This document shows positions 60,414 to 64,000 of a stretch of 64,000 nt of DNA, in pieces. The notes below the pieces were generated by a model that was not told the origin of the DNA, ran no database searches, and worked only from the letters and a program-made list of their open reading frames with translations. This DNA is from Enoplolaimus lenunculus (Eukaryota > Nematoda > Enoplea > Enoplida > Thoracostomopsidae): positions 62,001-126,000 of the forward strand of contig JASANG010002137.1 of assembly GCA_030248215.1 (NCBI GenBank). The letters are read 5' to 3'. The stretch's first letter is position 1, and each line of letters starts with the position of its first letter. The position numbers and the translations under genes were made by a program.

Positions 60414-60584
60414 GGCCCATGTATAGAACATGGCCGGAACAGTAGTACGCATATTCCTAACCGTAACCCTAAGCGTAACGAAGAGCCTATTCCTAAAGCT
60501 AAGCAAAGAATTTCGTGTAAAGCTTACACTGACTCTATTACAGCCCGTCCGGAAAACTATCCGGCCCTGTTCTATACATGGGTC
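60414..60584. mobile_element. Small MITE with GGCCCATGT ends
   Basis: 171 bp. The left end GGCCCATGTATAGAACATGG is mirrored at the right by CCTGTTCTATACATGGGTC. Flanks ACACAAGC and CCACAAGC agree at 7 of 8 positions. A separate end of this kind is at about 1779-1804, in the ion-channel gene. Confidence 0.85.
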
Positions 60585-60767
60585 CCACAAGCTAACAGAA
60601 ATACATACAGTCGTGTACTATGGAGTTCACACGATGCTTTAATTGCAATGTGCAATGTTCAATTTGTTAAGCATCAAATACGAACGAGATGTAACAAACA
60701 TTTCAGCCAAATATTTAACACGCACAAACAAAAAATGTCTTAAAATTTCATGACTCTTACTTTTTAA

Positions 60768-61120
60768 CAGGGTAACTACGGAAGGTCTGCCTCCGGTTAT
60801 GGCAGAAAACCGACCTCCGGCTCCTGTAGAATTTCAGCCGGATGTTCCGGCAATTTCGGCCGTAGAATTTTGCATAGTTTTACAAAATTTATTTGTTTCG
60901 CACGTTTCGTCTTAACTTGGTACAATTTCGAAGAAACATTGCCGAGATTTCGTAAAACATAATCGTAAAACCACAACATTACGAATATTTACTACAATTA
61001 GCAAATTACACATCATTTTAACGACCTAATTTCACCTCACCATAGTCTTTACTTCCGGTTCTGACCAAATTTTGACACCCGGCTCCAGCTCCGACGTTTT
61101 ACACCTGCGGTTGCAGTCTG
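60768..61120. mobile_element. hAT-type MITE, family H, longer copy
   Basis: 353 bp. Begins CAGGGTAACTACGG and ends CACCTGCGGTTGCAGTCTG. Flanks CTTTTTAA and CTTTTCAA agree at 7 of 8 positions. 'CCTCCGGTTATGG' and 'CGACCTCCGGCTCC' relate it to 46604-46852. Confidence 0.75.
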
Positions 61121-61168
61121 CTTTTCAAGACCAAAATATGTTTAATTTCAGACATTATTAAAACTTAA

Positions 61169-61431
61169 CCCCTTCTCACATTGAGTTGGCTGTAGACAAC
61201 TCAGCGCAATGTATATACGTTAAATAGTATATATCGCACCTTGTTTAACAATTGCAACACGTATTCATAGTACTAAATCACCACAAGACGCTCCAGCCCC
61301 CTCGGGCTTGAGCGTCAAGCTCCTATAGCTGAGTGGTGACGGTATACGCATCCCACTCCAGTCACTGGAGTTCGAATCCTAGCATAAAAGTAGGTCTCAG
61401 GGGAAATAGAAAATATTCATGTGAGAAAGGG
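61169..61431 (+). mobile_element. piggyBac-type MITE with internal tRNA-like module, copy 2
   Basis: 263 bp between TTAA at 61165-61168 and 61432-61435. Nearly identical to copy 1 throughout, including both ends and the tRNA-like module (A-box TAGCTGAGTGGTGACGG, B-box GAGTTCGAATCC), which points to recent spread. Confidence 0.9.
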
Positions 61432-61435
61432 TTAA

Positions 61436-62908
61436 ATGGATTATATTCAAGAAAATACTACTGCCCATTTAACATACAAATTTCTTCCTTTCAAGCTATA
61501 AATGTTCACGAATGCGAAGACTTATACGTTAGTCACCATAAACGATTATAATTTTATGAGAATGGTTCATTTAAATTAATTTTTTCAAACACAAGCGCGA
61601 GAGAAGATAATGGTTCTCTGATCACACACGGTTCCCTGATCAGACACATTGATAGGTATATGTCAAGAAGTGAAAATGATGGCATTCGAAATGACTGTTA
61701 TATGCAAAGAGTATTGGATAGCAATCGGCAATTTTTTTTGCAGTGCTAATGTCGATATTCACGAGAAGTATCGATTATTACGAATGCCGAATAATCGGCA
61801 CATCCGTAGTTGACAATTATCTTTACGTGTTCTGGGACGAAATCAAACACAATGGCAGAACTGGCATGCCGTCACTAAACAGAACTTCTTAAAGCTCAGC
61901 TAAGTTTTATACAGCCCGAAAATCCTTTTTTTAAACTACACATATCCTTCGAAAGCAAAAGCACACGCATACTAATAGCAGAATCTAGACACCACATAAA
62001 ATAAAATTCTTACTTAGTCTTCTCCTAGCGTGGATTGAAAAAGGGAGTCCGTTATTATGCCGATACCTAAAACACTACCAAATTACAATTGGAAGGCATT
62101 CCAGCTTTAATAATATAATGTACACTACAACAAAACAATTTAAAATATCCAATTGTTAGAATATATAATTTACACAAAAATAATATCAGCCACATTGATT
62201 GTTCTTTTGTGGCTTGTTGTATACTATAATAATCACATACGAAGGACAAAATAAGATAGCAACATCAAAAAAATTTTGCGGAACAATTTTGACCAAATTG
62301 AAAGCAAACTTGGGAGGATTCCCAGAATAAATAACCTTCATGTACATACAACTAGACCCCAACACTATTGAAAAAGGTAGCATAAATTGATTATAGGGTA
62401 GTGAACACACGAAAACAATCCATTGTGGACATGGCAAATAAATACTGGAATTAGTATTGAATTAATACTGCGGTATACGAAGAAGCAAACACGATTCCTA
62501 TCATTTTACTCAAAATAAGACGGTTTGCCGCTTCCGGCCGAAAAACTGTTGCCACTTTCATTCACGCAGTTCAACAACCAACAGAATGAATTTTAAGACA
62601 TTACAAAACATCCGCGCGTTTCTAAAGTTCACACAGATCATCGTGCATGTGTATCAGTCAATGTCAATAAAACTAAACACGGTGCTTGACCATGGCTACA
62701 TTTAACAGATGTTAACAATAGATATGTGCGTATTCGCTTAAAACAACTCTAAAATCTTAGAATTGTACAAAATTTCTTTGTTATAGTTGTTTATGTTTAG
62801 AACTTCAAACTAAACAATAAAACGATGCATATTAACATGTTTGATGACAAATGTTGCACAAATGAAATCCAAACTTATCACAGCAACAGCCTCTCATGAA
62901 CGCGGAGT
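61436..62908. other. Intergenic, downstream of the gene at 62909
   Basis: AT-rich, with no supported exon. Around 61740-61810 the sequence 'ttattacgaatgccgaataatcgg' type (compare 8345-8420) suggests a worn repeat. The 3' untranslated region of the gene at 62909-63527 should be at the right end. Confidence 0.45.
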
Positions 62909-63527
62909 CTAAGGCACAAAATCAGGATCGTCTGCAGCATTATCTTCTGTTTCGTATGCACTCATATCGCTGTCGACATCTTTAAGGTTTCGGTCATTTG
63001 GGCGGCATGGTTCTACATCAATCATGTCTTCCTCATCGCTCGATGCAGCAAAATCTGGATCATCATTGGTTGTCCACAATTCAGCATCTGGGTTTCTACT
63101 CTTGCTTGTATTGCAACGACGAGTTTTCGACGCACGTCGTTTCGACGGCGATTGCTTACCTTTGGACAAAACCGTCACCACCTCCCTGTGCTTTCGCTTG
63201 CGATCGCTACTACTTTCTTCAAAATTTTTACTACATCGAGGTAATACGTACCCCATCTCGTCATATCCATACTGTTCTTGCTGTTCGACCATATCACACA
63301 GTCTATTTGTGGCTGTTTTAGTCCGATACGCTTTCACAGATCCAAAATATCTGCCATTGTCGTGTGCGCCAGACTTACTGGCACTTGGTAAACTGCGTAC
63401 TGGCATAGTTGGTCCATCTTTTGCAAACGGACTATCGCGTCCGCCGCTATCGACACTGTTTACGTCATCGTACTCAATGCTTTGATCAACTTCAATGTTC
63501 CACGGACTATCTTCTTCTAGTTCATAT
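62909..63527 (-). CDS. C-terminal exon of an unrecognised, probably nuclear protein (partial)
   Basis: One open exon of about 205 codons with a good acceptor (tttgtttgcag at 63537-63528, entered in phase 2) and stop TAG at 62911-62909. The rest of the gene lies beyond the right edge. The translation is hydrophilic and probably disordered: an acidic start (ELEEDSPWNIEVDQ), two basic clusters like nuclear localisation signals (DRKRKHREVV and KQSPSKRRASKTRR), then an acidic tail with DDPDF twice (DDPDFAASSDEEDM and ADDPDFVP at the end). I do not recognise the family. Composition suggests a chromatin or transcription-associated protein, but that is inference. The opposite strand also has open frames, which I take as shadows. 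Confidence 0.7.
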
Positions 63528-63789
63528 CTGCAAACAAACCCAACATACACGACGCCAGACTATCTGATGCGATTATTTTGGCTACTAATTTGATGTTTAA
63601 AATGTCAGCTGATGCCTGCTCATGCCCGTAGCAAACTCAACATGTTTTAGATAGGCCAAAAAAATTCAGAAAGGGCAAGCATTGATTTCGCTTGACTTAC
63701 AAGTGGGACTAAAACTACTCTGGGTTGACGAGGCCCGATGGACAATAATTTCCAAATCGGGTGGCCCAACAAAACCCTTCTGTGGCAAC

Positions 63790-63930
63790 TGGGCAGTACC
63801 CGACGGCCTGAGATGGGCGGTATCAGTCTCGGATAGTCTCGGGATTTGGCTGGTCTCGGTCTAGGTCTCGCTTTTCTTCAGCCTCGGTGGTTTGCAAACC
63901 GAGACCAAAGAGGTGAACAAGTGATAAACA
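63790..63930. repeat. Degenerate repeat related to 15005-15185
   Basis: Shares 'cctcggtggtttgcaaacc' and repeated 'ctcggt' with the copy in P450 intron 5. Lies in the intron upstream of the exon at 62909-63527. Confidence 0.45.
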
Positions 63931-64000
63931 ATTGCTACTATGGCTGAGCTAGTTTGAGGTTGACGAAAGGACGCAGCAGTGTTTTGCCCGTATTTTTTAC

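Noticed and set aside
63024-63485. Plus-strand 153-codon frame as the real gene
   Set aside because: The minus-strand frame has a good splice acceptor, a stop, nuclear localisation-like clusters and sensible composition; the plus frame is its shadow.

Overview
The window is nuclear DNA from an animal. Its genes are split into many short exons with GT-AG introns, it is AT-rich, and the intergenic and intronic DNA is crowded with small non-autonomous transposons. The proteins are clearly bilaterian but diverged from vertebrates, so I infer an invertebrate. The sequence alone does not fix the phylum; a tunicate or similar invertebrate would fit.

Layout. (1) 1-3751, minus strand: four 5' exons of a Cys-loop ligand-gated ion channel, whose membrane part lies beyond the left edge. 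(2) 3752-10694: no gene seen; MITEs, a decayed Ty3/Gypsy-like fossil and other repeats. (3) 10695-20611, minus: a complete 14-exon cytochrome P450 of the CYP3 clan, with several MITEs in its introns. (4) 20612-23689: divergent intergenic region with a composite hAT-type MITE carrying a SINE. (5) 23690-42611, plus: a complete 21-exon TECPR2 homologue (WD40 head, long disordered middle, tectonin-repeat tail, C-terminal LC3-interacting motif). Its introns hold a 5'-truncated RTE-like LINE, a satellite-like repeat, a perfect 157-bp-arm palindrome and two SINEs. (6) 42612-48334: convergent intergenic region rich in hAT-type MITEs. (7) 48335-57318, minus: 13 exons of CTDP1/FCP1, the RNA polymerase II CTD phosphatase. 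(8) 57319-62908: repeats, including two piggyBac-type MITEs with an internal tRNA-like module. (9) 62909-63527, minus: last exon of an unrecognised, probably nuclear protein that continues off the right edge.

Exon junctions for the three long genes were built by hand. In every case acceptor, donor and reading phase agree, giving open products of 539 (P450), 1830 (TECPR2) and 930 (CTDP1) residues. The genes have unrelated jobs (ion channel, monooxygenase, autophagy/secretory trafficking, transcription) and I see no operon-like link.

The dominant non-gene theme is a set of hAT-type MITE families that begin with CAGGGTG or close variants, have different bodies, and in the best cases are bracketed by perfect 8-bp target-site duplications. 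No intact transposase was found. The most striking single structure is the perfect palindrome in TECPR2 intron 4.
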